DNA from: JAKQEM01 sp964391185
GTDB taxonomy: Bacteria > Patescibacteriota > Gracilibacteria > Peribacterales > Peribacteraceae
Assembly: GCA_964391185.1 (NCBI GenBank)
Contig: CAYMIX010000001.1
Span: forward strand, 62,001 to 126,000
Direction of reading: 5' to 3'
Length of the DNA: 64,000 bases
Shown here piece after piece: positions 50,576 to 58,904 of this stretch; positions within the stretch are counted from its first letter, which is position 1; each line of letters starts with the position of its first letter. Position numbers and translations under genes: made by a program. The notes under the pieces are model-generated. The model did not search any database, was not told where the DNA came from, and saw only the letters and a list, made by a program, of their open reading frames with translations.

Positions 50576-51235
50576 ATGCGCATCTTATTTTTAGATCTGG
50601 CCAGCCATGCTTCTGTACCTAACGAAGGTGCATGTGTTGCCTGTGTGTCTGATACAAAAACGGAGGCCATCAAGTTTATCGACCATCGCATCGGCGATAG
50701 CGGAATCATGCCGGCTATTAATGAAGCGATGAAAGAAGCGGGATGGTCTGAGAAAGATCTCACGAATATCGCGTGCGTGACGGGTCCTGGAGGTTTCACG
50801 AGCTTGAGAATGGCGGTGACGCTGGCGAATGTGTATGGGGATCAATTGCGCGTTCCTGTTGCAGGCATACATTTAAGTGACCTATATCAAACACGAAATC
50901 CGAAATCCGAAATCCGAAATTTCATCTGGCTGCATTCCACCAAGAAAACCCAGATGTTCGCACGTGGTTTTGGTGAATATGCATCTATCTGGGAGGGGCC
51001 GACATTGGTTTCTTTGGAGGATTTGGAACAGAAATTGCCAAACCCGTCCGACCGCGGCCGGGCGGATGAAGTTGTCATCACAGGGGAATTGATTCCCGAC
51101 CACCGAGAAGCATTGGCGTCAAAAAACCCAACGTATCCCCTAGTTTTACCAATTACAGAGGCACTTCCTGGCTTTTTATCAACATTAGATTACCATTCTT
51201 CCTCACTTGTCCCGTGGTATGGACGTTCGTGGTGA
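50576..51235 (+). CDS. tsaB: tRNA N6-threonylcarbamoyladenosine protein TsaB
   Basis: A 219-aa ASKHA-fold partner of TsaD in t6A37 synthesis. 'ILFLDLASHASV' and 'VTGPGGFTSLRMAVTLANVY' are family signatures. Two foreign-looking stretches are kept in frame: TRNPKSEIRN, from a triplicated cgaaatc repeat (50894-50920), and PSDRGRADE, from a GC-rich palindrome (51043-51065). The C-terminal half is therefore hard to align and may tolerate insertions. tsaD and tsaE are not in the window. secA follows 71 bp after. Confidence 0.87.
   Translation: MRILFLDLASHASVPNEGACVACVSDTKTEAIKFIDHRIGDSGIMPAINEAMKEAGWSEKDLTNIACVTGPGGFTSLRMAVTLANVYGDQLRVPVAGIHLSDLYQTRNPKSEIRNFIWLHSTKKTQMFARGFGEYASIWEGPTLVSLEDLEQKLPNPSDRGRADEVVITGELIPDHREALASKNPTYPLVLPITEALPGFLSTLDYHSSSLVPWYGRSW
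50894..50920 (+). repeat. CGAAATC tandem inside tsaB
   Basis: Three to four units of cgaaatc. The same sequence lies between holB and murA (55744-55773), with an inverted copy at 55829-55853. Confidence 0.75.
51043..51065 (+). repeat. GC-rich palindrome inside tsaB
   Basis: CCCGTCCGACCGCGGCCGGG then CGG, with complementary ends (CCCGTCC / GGGCGG). A relative is inside the PP2C-like gene at 18092-18118. Confidence 0.6.
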
Positions 51236-51236
51236 A

Positions 51237-51290
51237 TGTCGAATGTTGAATGTCGACATTCTGCATTCCTGCATTCAACATTCTTTCCTG
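51237..51290. repeat. GAATGTCGAATGTTGAATGT inverted repeat upstream of secA
   Basis: Tandem GAATGT units face their complement (ACATTCTGCATTCCTGCATT, CAACATTC). It probably forms a hairpin between tsaB and the secA promoter. Confidence 0.6.
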
Positions 51291-51306
51291 TTATACTTAC
51301 GCATCT

Positions 51307-54063
51307 ATGTCATTCATTGAACGCCTCAATCGCCTTTTGGGTGATCCCAATGCGAAGGAACTCAAGAAGCTTCGTCACATCGTTCCTGCTGTGCGTGCGT
51401 TTGCCGCAAGGCCGGAAATTCGTGCACTCACCAGGGAAGATCTCCCAAAGAAAACGGAAGAACTCAAAGCAAAGGTTGCTGCGGGCATGTCCCTTGATGA
51501 CATGTTGCCAGAGGCCTTCGCTGTGCATATTCGCGCGTGTGAGCTTCTCCAGGGAGAAAAAATGGTGATGGGAAAGCAGGAGTTTGAATGGAACATGGTG
51601 CCGTTTGATGTGCAGATTCTCGGAGGTGCAGTCCTCCACAAAGGAAATATCGCCGAAATGAAAACAGGAGAAGGAAAAACTCTCGTGTGTACGTTGCCGG
51701 TCTATTTGAATGCACTTGCCGGAAAAGGTGTACACGTGATCACGGTGAACGATTATCTCGCGCGCCGCGATGCTGCGTGGATGGGCGTTCTGTATAAAGC
51801 GCTTGGTCTTACGGTTGGTGTTGTCGTACACGGCATCACGACGGAAGATCGTCGTGCTGCGTATGCGAGCGATATCACCTACGGAACGAACAACGAATAC
51901 GGGTTTGATTATCTGCGCGATAACATGGCGAGCAGCATCAAGAACCAAGTGCAGCGCGGTTTGAACTACGCGATCGTCGATGAAGTGGATAGCATTCTCA
52001 TCGATGAAGCTCGTACACCACTCATCATCAGCCAACCTGCAGCGGAGTCGACGGTAAAGTACATGCAGTACGCAGGATTGGTTCGTCAGCTCAAGGAAAA
52101 TGAACACTACAACAAAGATGAAAAGCAGCGCACAGCCGTTCTTACCGATGAAGGTATTAAAAAAATGGAGCAGCTCCTGAATGTCGAAAATATCTACACG
52201 GAAAAGGGTTTCGAAGAAGTGCACCACATCGAACAAGCTCTCCGTGCACATGCGATCTATCAGCGCGATGTTGATTACGTCGTAAAAGATAATGAGATCA
52301 TTATCGTTGATGAATTCACGGGTCGTCTGATGCCTGGCCGTCGTTACGGTCACGGACTTCATCAGGCAATCGAAGCGAAAGAGAATGTTGAAGTGCAACG
52401 TGAGTCGAAAACTCTCGCAACCATCACATTCCAAAACTACTTCCGTTTATACAACAAGCTTGCCGGCATGACTGGTACGGCCAAGACGGAAGAAGAAGAA
52501 TTTGAATCGATTTATAAGCTGCGCACGATTGTCGTCCCAACGCACCGTTCGATGGTTCGTCAGGATTTGTCTGATGCGATTTATCGAACAGTTGCTGCGA
52601 AGTTTAAAGCCGTCGCGCAGTATGCAAAGGAACGTCATGCGAAGGGTCAGCCAGTTCTTGTGGGTACGACCTCGATCGAGAAATCAGAAGTACTCGCGAT
52701 GCTCCTTGAGCGCGAAGGCATTCCGCACAATGTGCTCAACGCGAAGAACCACGAACGCGAAGCGGAGATCGTCGCGCAAGCAGGTCAGCGTGGAGCCGTG
52801 ACGATCGCGACAAACATGGCCGGTCGTGGAACAGATATCAAGCTTGGTGAAGGTGTCGCGGACCTTGGAGGACTATGCATCCTTGGTACAGAACGTCACG
52901 AAAGCCGCCGTATCGATAACCAGTTGCGCGGTCGTTCCGGACGTCAGGGAGACCCGGGAGAATCACAATTCTTCGTCTCGATGGAAGATGATCTCATGCG
53001 TCTCTTCGGTGGTGATCGCCTCAAGACCATGATGGAACGCTTGAATGTTCCAGACGATGTTCCCTTGCAAAATGGAATCGTCAGTCGCTCGATCGAAGGT
53101 GCGCAGAAACGCGTAGAAGGTCATCATTTCGATGTGCGTAAGCACGTGCTGCAGTATGACAACGTGATGAATAAGCATCGCGAAATTATCTACACACGTC
53201 GCCAAAAGATTTTGGTTAAACTCGCTGAATCTGAGAACCGAGATGACTCGCAACTCGCAACTCGCAACTCATTACACGAGGATGTTCTTAACTCGATGCG
53301 CAGTGAAGGTCGTTCGATTGTGCTGACTCATGCAACAGATAAAGATAACGAACTCTGGGGGTACAAAGAAATGAACGAGACAATCGCGACGCTTCATCCG
53401 CAGCTGAAGCAGGAACTTTCTGAAGAGAATCTACGAAAATTTGATGATGCAGATACATTGGCCGATCATGTGGCCAATACAATTGTCGCATTCTACGAAA
53501 AGAAATGCAGTGAACATGCACCAGAGGTTTCTGCGATCGCAGAACGTGTCGTCACATTGCGCTCCGTCGATACGCACTGGATGGATCACATCGATGACAT
53601 GTCGCACTTGCGTGAGCAGGTAGCATTCTCCGGCTACGCGCAGCGCGATCCATTGATCGAGTATCAGGACCGTGGGTTCCAGAAGTTCCGCACGCTCATC
53701 CAGAATATCGATAGTGCAATCGTGCGCATGCTCCTCCAGATCGACTTCGTGCAGTTCGCTCCACGCAAAGTTCTCGAAGAAGCTGAGCAAGAACTGAGAA
53801 ACCTTCAGACGAACGAACATCAGATCGAAGGTGAGCTCACGCAAACTGGAGTGAACGCGCGCCAAATGGGTCAGCAACAGTCGGGCTCTGCATCACTTCC
53901 TCTCGGTAACGGCGCACTCTCTCAAGCGATTCGTCGTCAGCAGGTTGCCCCGACTCAACAGGGCCTGCCCACCGTAGCGCCGAGCGCGAAGGTGGGACGC
54001 AACGATCCGTGTCCGTGTGGTAGTGGAAAGAAATATAAGAAATGTCATGGCCAAGAGGCCTGA
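51307..54063 (+). CDS. secA: Preprotein translocase ATPase SecA
   Basis: The protein is 918 aa from ATG at 51307 (MSFIERLNRLLGDPNAKEL); extended -10 TGTTATACT ends 9 nt before it. Walker A 'EMKTGEGKTLVC' (about 118), DEAD-type 'VDEVDSILIDEARTPL' (about 225), 'TNMAGRGTDIKLGEGV' and 'QLRGRSGRQGDPGESQF' are intact. The C-terminal zinc SEC-C motif reads CPCGSGKKYKKCHG. It drives export through SecYEG. Two repeats lie in frame: ACTCGCA tandem giving QLATRNS (53245-53270) and a palindrome giving LPTVAPSAKVGR (53964-53997). Its 3' end shows a 14-bp duplication around another repeat. Confidence 0.97.
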   Translation: MSFIERLNRLLGDPNAKELKKLRHIVPAVRAFAARPEIRALTREDLPKKTEELKAKVAAGMSLDDMLPEAFAVHIRACELLQGEKMVMGKQEFEWNMVPFDVQILGGAVLHKGNIAEMKTGEGKTLVCTLPVYLNALAGKGVHVITVNDYLARRDAAWMGVLYKALGLTVGVVVHGITTEDRRAAYASDITYGTNNEYGFDYLRDNMASSIKNQVQRGLNYAIVDEVDSILIDEARTPLIISQPAAESTVKYMQYAGLVRQLKENEHYNKDEKQRTAVLTDEGIKKMEQLLNVENIYTEKGFEEVHHIEQALRAHAIYQRDVDYVVKDNEIIIVDEFTGRLMPGRRYGHGLHQAIEAKENVEVQRESKTLATITFQNYFRLYNKLAGMTGTAKTEEEEFESIYKLRTIVVPTHRSMVRQDLSDAIYRTVAAKFKAVAQYAKERHAKGQPVLVGTTSIEKSEVLAMLLEREGIPHNVLNAKNHEREAEIVAQAGQRGAVTIATNMAGRGTDIKLGEGVADLGGLCILGTERHESRRIDNQLRGRSGRQGDPGESQFFVSMEDDLMRLFGGDRLKTMMERLNVPDDVPLQNGIVSRSIEGAQKRVEGHHFDVRKHVLQYDNVMNKHREIIYTRRQKILVKLAESENRDDSQLATRNSLHEDVLNSMRSEGRSIVLTHATDKDNELWGYKEMNETIATLHPQLKQELSEENLRKFDDADTLADHVANTIVAFYEKKCSEHAPEVSAIAERVVTLRSVDTHWMDHIDDMSHLREQVAFSGYAQRDPLIEYQDRGFQKFRTLIQNIDSAIVRMLLQIDFVQFAPRKVLEEAEQELRNLQTNEHQIEGELTQTGVNARQMGQQQSGSASLPLGNGALSQAIRRQQVAPTQQGLPTVAPSAKVGRNDPCPCGSGKKYKKCHGQEA
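53245..53270 (+). repeat. ACTCGCA tandem inside secA
   Basis: gactcgcaactcgcaactcg then caactc: three units kept in frame, encoding DSQLATRNS in the helical wing region. Confidence 0.75.
53964..53997 (+). repeat. Palindromic repeat inside secA C-terminal linker
   Basis: CCTGCCCACCGTAGCGCCGA then GCGCGAAGGTGGGA; encodes LPTVAPSAKVG just before the SEC-C zinc motif. Same family as 13972 and 23652. Confidence 0.75.
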
Positions 54064-54110
54064 CATTCCTTTTGTCACCCTGAGCCCGACGAAGGGAAGA
54101 AATGTCATGG
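54037..54110 (+). repeat. 14-bp direct repeat flanking a dispersed repeat at the secA 3' end
   Basis: AAGAAATGTCATGG occurs at 54037-54050 (inside secA) and 54097-54110 (after the stop). Between them lie 46 bp with the CACCCTGAGCCCGACGAAGGG repeat. The second copy continues as gcaggatgaataa, which reads like an earlier secA end (KKCHGQDE stop). Confidence 0.8.
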
Positions 54111-54147
54111 GCAGGATGAATAATTGTTTTTGACAAATGTTAACAAC

Positions 54148-54187
54148 AAAAGCGTTTGCGAAATAAACCGCAAGCGTTTTTTGTTTT
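54148..54187 (+). terminator. secA terminator
   Basis: AAAGCGTTTGCG pairs with CGCAAGCGTTTT, followed by TTTGTTTTG. Confidence 0.85.
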
Positions 54188-54241
54188 GTCGAAATGGAAA
54201 TTAAAATTCATTTGTGTCAATGAAGGTGGCACAGTGCTGGT

Positions 54242-54751
54242 ATGAGTACTGAATCCTATCCAGAGCCATTCGAAGGCGAAGATGGTTTCACAAAATTATG
54301 CGTTGAGATCATGACGGCTCCGGAAGCAGAGCTCAGTATTGAACGTTTACATCATCTTATGAGAGAGGCTAAAGATAAGATTCAAGAAGTAGTGCGTTGG
54401 AATCTCAGAAATTTTCATGTGTTCGGAAAAGACACGCAAAAAGCTTTGGGCTTTAGTGCAAAATTCGCAGACGGTAAAGAAGATCCGTTGTGGTACCAAA
54501 AACCAGGTTCTTTAAAAGTAGCTTTGTATGGCACAAAACCAGGCAGGCTTGTTCTGCATGATGGAACTATGATTGAAAATAAACAGCTTCTCTATAAGCA
54601 GGGTCCTATCAGGACAATCGCTTTGCTCGATCACAGAAGCTATAAACGTTTCAGAGATTTTCTCGATGATAAATTTCCTTCAATTGATGCAAAATCTATT
54701 CATCGAGGTGAGTTTTATCATCTGCCAATGCCTGAAGAGGTAGAAGAATAG
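54242..54751 (+). CDS. Hypothetical soluble protein (169 aa)
   Basis: Starts MSTESYPEPFEGEDGFTKLC. No signal peptide or membrane segment. Mixed alpha/beta; a helical first third ('ELSIERLHHLMREAKDKIQE') and a beta-rich second part ('WYQKPGSLKVALYGTKPGRL'), ending in an acidic tail ('PMPEEVEE'). I recognise no family. It lies between the secA terminator and the holB promoter, so it is probably transcribed alone. Confidence 0.65.
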   Translation: MSTESYPEPFEGEDGFTKLCVEIMTAPEAELSIERLHHLMREAKDKIQEVVRWNLRNFHVFGKDTQKALGFSAKFADGKEDPLWYQKPGSLKVALYGTKPGRLVLHDGTMIENKQLLYKQGPIRTIALLDHRSYKRFRDFLDDKFPSIDAKSIHRGEFYHLPMPEEVEE

Positions 54752-54767
54752 AAATGAGGACATGAGG

Positions 54768-54773
54768 TATAAT
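54768..54773 (+). promoter_or_regulatory. holB -10 box (leaderless)
   Basis: Perfect TATAAT ending 8 nt before the ATG at 54782, so transcription should begin at or next to the start codon. Confidence 0.65.
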
Positions 54774-54781
54774 CTTCTTCC

Positions 54782-55741
54782 ATGCCCAAGCTCGAACTTA
54801 TCGGCCACAAGAAGCAGGTGCTCCAGCTCACGCAGGACCTGACGAGCGGTAACCTGTCGCATGCATATTTGTTTGCCGGCTCGCCGCATCTTGGGAAGAC
54901 CGCGCTCGCACATTGGTTTGCGCGAGAAATTCTTTCGCGCGATGTTCCGGAAGATCAGCACGCAGAACTTTTCCATAAGATGGACCATTTGGTGCATCAG
55001 GATTTCCTCGTACTCGATCAGCTCTGGATGGAAGAACGCATGGAAGATTGGGATGTCATTGCGATGTCGTCGAATATTCCGCAGCAGCATCGTTCTAAGG
55101 CGAAGCTCAAGACAGACATCATCGGCATAGACGACGTGCGTGAGATTCAACAACGTTTGAATGAAACAGGAGATCTCCCTCATCGCGTCTGCATTATTCG
55201 CGGAGTGGAACGCATGAATGACAGTGCCGCGAATGGATTTTTAAAAATGCTCGAAGAGCCACCAGCAGGCCGCGTGTTTATTCTCACAACAGAATCACTC
55301 ACATCACTTTTGCCAACAATCATTTCTCGCACACGAGTATTGCGTCTCGAACGCATCGGTGATCGTGAAATTCAAGCAATGCTCCAAGGTATGGATCAAG
55401 AAGACGCAAATTTCATCATCCACGCTTCGCAGGGAGCCCCAGGGATGGTCGTTCGCTTGAAGGAGGACCCAGATGCTCTGCGCATAGAAAAAACGCTCTA
55501 CACGCAAGCGATGGGCTTTTGGAATTCACCAAAACTACTGGATCGGCTCAAGCAGCTCAAGCCACTCGAAGAGCGAGGTCCTGAGGCTGACAGGTTTTTG
55601 TTTCATCTTGCATTAGCACTCCGTCAAATTCCTGACTACCGGCGAGCACAGGAGCAGGCGCTTACAGACTTAGCGCAAGGTTTGCGCACGAATGCCCATA
55701 GGATGTTGCAGCTCCAAAACTTCGCCATGCAGGCTCAATAA
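54782..55741 (+). CDS. holB: DNA polymerase III subunit delta'
   Basis: A 319-aa clamp-loader subunit. The P-loop-like 'LFAGSPHLGKTALAHWF' (residues about 31-47), 'ANGFLKMLEEPPAGRVFILT' and 'PTIISRTRVLRLE' are characteristic. The usual zinc module cysteines between the P-loop and the next strand are absent ('LSRDVPEDQHAELFHKMDHL'), and the SRC motif reads SRTR. It loads the clamp encoded by dnaN. Perfect -10 lies 8 nt before the start. Confidence 0.93.
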   Translation: MPKLELIGHKKQVLQLTQDLTSGNLSHAYLFAGSPHLGKTALAHWFAREILSRDVPEDQHAELFHKMDHLVHQDFLVLDQLWMEERMEDWDVIAMSSNIPQQHRSKAKLKTDIIGIDDVREIQQRLNETGDLPHRVCIIRGVERMNDSAANGFLKMLEEPPAGRVFILTTESLTSLLPTIISRTRVLRLERIGDREIQAMLQGMDQEDANFIIHASQGAPGMVVRLKEDPDALRIEKTLYTQAMGFWNSPKLLDRLKQLKPLEERGPEADRFLFHLALALRQIPDYRRAQEQALTDLAQGLRTNAHRMLQLQNFAMQAQ

Positions 55742-55743
55742 AA

Positions 55744-55853
55744 ATCCGAAGCACGAAATCCGAAATCCGAAATAAATTTGAATGGAGGAATGTTTCAATA
55801 CTTAAAATTTGAATCATTCGATTTTGTTTCGAGTTTCGTGCTTCGGATTTCGA
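55744..55853. repeat. CGAAATCC repeat, inverted pair between holB and murA
   Basis: CCGAAGCACGAAATCCGAAA at 55747-55766 is mirrored by TTTCGTGCTTCGGATTTCG at 55835-55853, able to form a long hairpin. The unit is shared with tsaB (50894). Confidence 0.7.
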
Positions 55854-55904
55854 ATTTTAGCCATAAATAGCCTTTTAGGCCGTTTCCTAGCAGCCAGAAA
55901 TCAG

Positions 55905-55910
55905 TATAAT
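55905..55910 (+). promoter_or_regulatory. murA -10 box (leaderless)
   Basis: Perfect TATAAT followed by 8 nt and the ATG at 55919. Confidence 0.65.
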
Positions 55911-55918
55911 AAGCCCCC

Positions 55919-57196
55919 ATGGATATTCGCTATCAAATAACTGGAGGAGTACCTCTTCAGGGTGAAGTAACGATTAGCGGCTCCAAGAACGCAGCCCTGC
56001 CGATGATCGCAGGAGCAGTGCTGGTTTCCGGTGAGACGATTTTGCATAACGTCCCGCGCCTTCGTGATACGGAAATCATGCTCTCGATTCTTGAGTTTCT
56101 CGGGGCCGAGACGTCGTTCGAAAATGGAACAGTGAAGATCCGCACCGATAAACTTGTGAGCAAGCCTATTCCTGCCGATTACGTTTCCAAGCTTCGCGGT
56201 GCAATTGTTCTCCTTGGCCCGCTGCTCGCACGTTTCGGCGTGGTGGAGATGTCGTACCCAGGAGGATGTGTGCTTGGGAAGCGCCCAGTAGAAGCGCATG
56301 TCGTCGCGCTTGAACAGATGGGTGCGCAGAACATGAGTACGCCAGAAGTATTACACCTCCAGGGTCAGCTTAAGCCATCGCACGTTGTGCTTCCGGAATT
56401 CTCCGTGACGGCCACAGAGAACGCGATTTGGGCTGCATCACTTATAGAAGGCGAAACGCGCATCGATATCGCAGCAGCGGAACCGCACGTGCAGGAATGT
56501 GCGCGCATGGCCACCGCGATGGGTGCACGCATCGAAGGAATTGGCACACACACGATTACGATTCGCGGAACCAAAGACCTTAAACCAGTTGAGTACCGTG
56601 TTCCGTTTGATTACTTAGAGGCAGGATGCTTTGTTATCGCCGCGCTCGTTACACGCGGAAAGCTTCGTCTGCGCGATGTCGATGATCAGCATCTGATTTC
56701 ATTCCTCGATACGATTCGCCGTGCTGGTGGAATCTTCAAATATGACGCAGGAGAAAAGACACTCTTTGTTGATGGAGAACTTTCATTCATGAATGCATTC
56801 AAGCTTCAGACGATGATCTTCCCAGGCTTCCCTACTGATCTTCAGGCGCCAATGGGAGTGTTGATGACACAAGCTCGTGGCGTGAGCCGTGTACATGAAA
56901 CACTCTTCGAAGGTCGTTTGGCGTATTTGTACGAACTCGAAAAAATGCGCGCACATATCGAAATTCTCAATTCTCATCAGGCATTGATCATCGGTCCTAC
57001 GCCTCTCAAGGGTGCGCAGGTTGCGAGTAACGATATCCGCGCTGGTGCTGCGATGGTTCTCGCTGGACTCTGTGCGGAAGGCACAACGACAATTACCGAC
57101 GTGCGCTACATCGAACGCGGATACGACAAATTGGATGAAAAGCTCCGTTCTGTTGGGGCGAAGATCGAACGTCAAGTGATTGAACAAGTTGGTTAA
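55919..57196 (+). CDS. murA: UDP-N-acetylglucosamine 1-carboxyvinyltransferase
   Basis: A 425-aa enzyme for the first committed step of peptidoglycan synthesis, moving enolpyruvate from PEP to UDP-GlcNAc. 'TISGSKNAALPMIAGA' carries the catalytic Lys; 'YPGGCVLGKRPVEAH' keeps the Cys that fosfomycin alkylates; 'RYIERGYDKLDEKLRSVGA' has the C-terminal Arg region. Full length with no interruptions. The perfect -10 and 8-nt gap indicate leaderless transcription. Confidence 0.97.
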   Translation: MDIRYQITGGVPLQGEVTISGSKNAALPMIAGAVLVSGETILHNVPRLRDTEIMLSILEFLGAETSFENGTVKIRTDKLVSKPIPADYVSKLRGAIVLLGPLLARFGVVEMSYPGGCVLGKRPVEAHVVALEQMGAQNMSTPEVLHLQGQLKPSHVVLPEFSVTATENAIWAASLIEGETRIDIAAAEPHVQECARMATAMGARIEGIGTHTITIRGTKDLKPVEYRVPFDYLEAGCFVIAALVTRGKLRLRDVDDQHLISFLDTIRRAGGIFKYDAGEKTLFVDGELSFMNAFKLQTMIFPGFPTDLQAPMGVLMTQARGVSRVHETLFEGRLAYLYELEKMRAHIEILNSHQALIIGPTPLKGAQVASNDIRAGAAMVLAGLCAEGTTTITDVRYIERGYDKLDEKLRSVGAKIERQVIEQVG

Positions 57197-57219
57197 GTGT
57201 ACTATGCTCTGCAGTCCTT

Positions 57220-57387
57220 ATGATTTTTAGTAAGAAAAACGCAGGCAAGTGGGTGGCGAGTAAAAATAATAAGATTATTGCTACCAGTAAAAAGTTCGAT
57301 ATTTTAGTAAAAAAGGTGGATTCTCGAAAAGATAGAGATGCTATTCGTTTTGATTTGGTACCACCTAATCAGTTTTTCGCAGGTTAA
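57220..57387 (+). CDS. Small DUF5678-like protein (55 aa)
   Basis: ORF MIFSKKNAGKWVASKNNKII, ending 'PPNQFFAG'. The line GKWVA...KIIATSKKFDILVKKV resembles the short DUF5678 domain, whose members often sit just upstream of retropepsin-like genes in archaea and uncultured bacteria (family knowledge, not checked). The following protease-like reading frame begins 1 nt after this stop, so the two would be translationally coupled. Codon use is AT-rich relative to the neighbouring murA. Confidence 0.6.
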   Translation: MIFSKKNAGKWVASKNNKIIATSKKFDILVKKVDSRKDRDAIRFDLVPPNQFFAG

Positions 57388-57388
57388 T

Positions 57389-57816
57389 GTGCAGCTTGAT
57401 TACACTCCGTTTGAGGGGTAGAGAAAGGAGCTGTTTCATATAGACCCTTTTTAACAATAAAATTTGATTATAAAGGGAAGAGCAGACTAGTAGGTGCGTT
57501 GGTTGATACAGGATCAGATATGACAATTCTTCCATTGGAGATTGCGCACTATTTGGATATAGAACTAGATGATTCAAAGAGGCGTCTTATGAGTGCTGCG
57601 GGTGGTGGATCTTTTGTTGTTCTGCCCTCCCAAAAGAAAATCGGTTACACAATTGAATACAAAGGATATCGTCCTATTCATTGGGAAGGCATTGTATATT
57701 TTGCAGAAGACGAACCCATGATTCTCTTGGGACATCATCAGTGTTTGGAAAAATTCGATCTAACATTCCATGGGCCTGAGAGAAAATTAGAAATACTTCC
57801 TCGTTTCAAAGCGTAA
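57389..57816 (+). pseudogene. Retropepsin-like aspartic protease, apparent -1 frameshift near the 5' end
   Basis: From GTG at 57389 the frame reads VQLDYTPFEG then hits TAG (57419). Shifting frame at the GGGG run (57415-57418) continues VEKGAVSYRPFLTIKFDYKG and then 'GALVDTGSDMTILP', the DTGS active site of retropepsins. A second conserved part is 'MILLGHHQCLEKFDLTF'. One extra G would restore an intact protein of about 142 aa. It could be a sequencing error, a dead gene or programmed frameshifting. Without the shift, a TTG start at 57499 gives a 105-aa piece beginning right at the active site. Confidence 0.65.
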
Positions 57817-58350
57817 TCATTTCGCAATCTTCATCACCGTATTCCAATTTCGCGTCGTGATGTTTTTGCCGAATTCTTTTTCGAGGATTCCCATCGCATC
57901 CACAGTCCCGCGATCTTTATCGACAAGGAGATAACTGATGATTTCGCCATCGAGAACTTTCAGAATATGAAAATCAAACTGCGGATCTTTGTATGGAATC
58001 TTGATTGTCTTTTTATTCGTCATATCTCCACGGAAGGTTATATAGAGCCGCGTTTCTGGTGTCACCTTTATGTCCTTAAATGGGTTGATCTTCATCAGTT
58101 TTTCAATCTCCTCCATTGTCCGGATAATTGTAGGCACAGCGAAACCAAACTTCTTTTCGATCGTTGCTTCCACCAATTTTTGCACACTATTAGCTTTCTT
58201 TTCTGATGATTCAAAAATCACATTGCCACTTGCCAGAAGTGTTTTCACATTTTCGAAACCGGCCATCTCCAGAATCTTTTTGAGATCTGCCATCGGGACT
58301 TTTTTATTCCCGCCAACATTGATGCCACGGAGGAGGGCGACGTATTTCAT
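57817..58350 (-). CDS. DUF1697 family protein
   Basis: The 177-aa product has the usual DUF1697 length. 'YVALLRGINVGGNKKVPMAD' and 'ENVKTLLASGNVIFESSE' are the family signature, with 'VPTIIRTMEEIEKLMKINPF' following. Its biochemical role is unknown. It lies back to back with the retropepsin-like gene (no gap) and upstream of a Fic-like gene on the same strand, in a small accessory cluster. Confidence 0.92.
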   Translation of the reverse strand: MKYVALLRGINVGGNKKVPMADLKKILEMAGFENVKTLLASGNVIFESSEKKANSVQKLVEATIEKKFGFAVPTIIRTMEEIEKLMKINPFKDIKVTPETRLYITFRGDMTNKKTIKIPYKDPQFDFHILKVLDGEIISYLLVDKDRGTVDAMGILEKEFGKNITTRNWNTVMKIAK

Positions 58351-58373
58351 ATCAAAGCATTGTTAGTTTATTC

Positions 58374-58904
58374 TTATGAATCCGACTCTATCTCACTCAT
58401 TCTTGCGTGAATATCACTGAAAATTACTCCTACACGTTGCCTTACCTCTGCAAAATCATCTATTTCCCATCTCGCCCTGTCGCCAATAATAATTGCTAAA
58501 TTGTATAAAAATAAAGAATGAGCTAGTTGAATATTTGGGTTTTCTTCCCACACATGTTTAGGAAAGTATTTGGAAAGGGTTTTCCTTAAATACTTGTAAT
58601 TCTCTCGGATAAGAGTGTCATTTAACTGAAGAAACATTAGTAGCGTGACTATACTCAAGCGCTTATTGCCGTTTGAGAAGTATTGAGATCCAGCAATGCT
58701 ACATATTATATATGCAGATTTTTCCGAAAAATTTGGATAATAAGAATCGTTTTTTACAAACTCTAAAACTTTTTCTAATTCTGCGATACCCTCGGGTTCT
58801 GATTCATAGTCCGGTGCGTTTTCAGATTCTGTTAGTTCAGAATAAATATACGGAAAACCATAAAGTTTACAGGCGTTTATACCAAAATAACGCACTGGAA
58901 TCAT
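58374..58904 (-). CDS. Fic/Doc-family protein (putative toxin)
   Basis: A 176-aa protein. The Fic loop reads 'SQYFSNGNKRLSIVTLLMFL' (residues about 74-93), keeping GNKR but with the usual catalytic His-Pro-Phe replaced by Ser-Gln-Tyr-Phe. Fic proteins transfer AMP or phosphate to targets; Doc phosphorylates EF-Tu. With the His altered, activity may differ or be lost. A 54-codon ORF overlaps its start by ATGA and is the likely antitoxin. The gene is AT-rich, unlike murA or secA, suggesting acquisition. Confidence 0.75.
   Translation of the reverse strand: MIPVRYFGINACKLYGFPYIYSELTESENAPDYESEPEGIAELEKVLEFVKNDSYYPNFSEKSAYIICSIAGSQYFSNGNKRLSIVTLLMFLQLNDTLIRENYKYLRKTLSKYFPKHVWEENPNIQLAHSLFLYNLAIIIGDRARWEIDDFAEVRQRVGVIFSDIHARMSEIESDS

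Noticed and set aside
51310..52434. 374-aa minus-strand ORF inside secA
   Set aside because: It is antisense to a clear, fully conserved SecA frame; the translation is His/Phe-rich and family-free.
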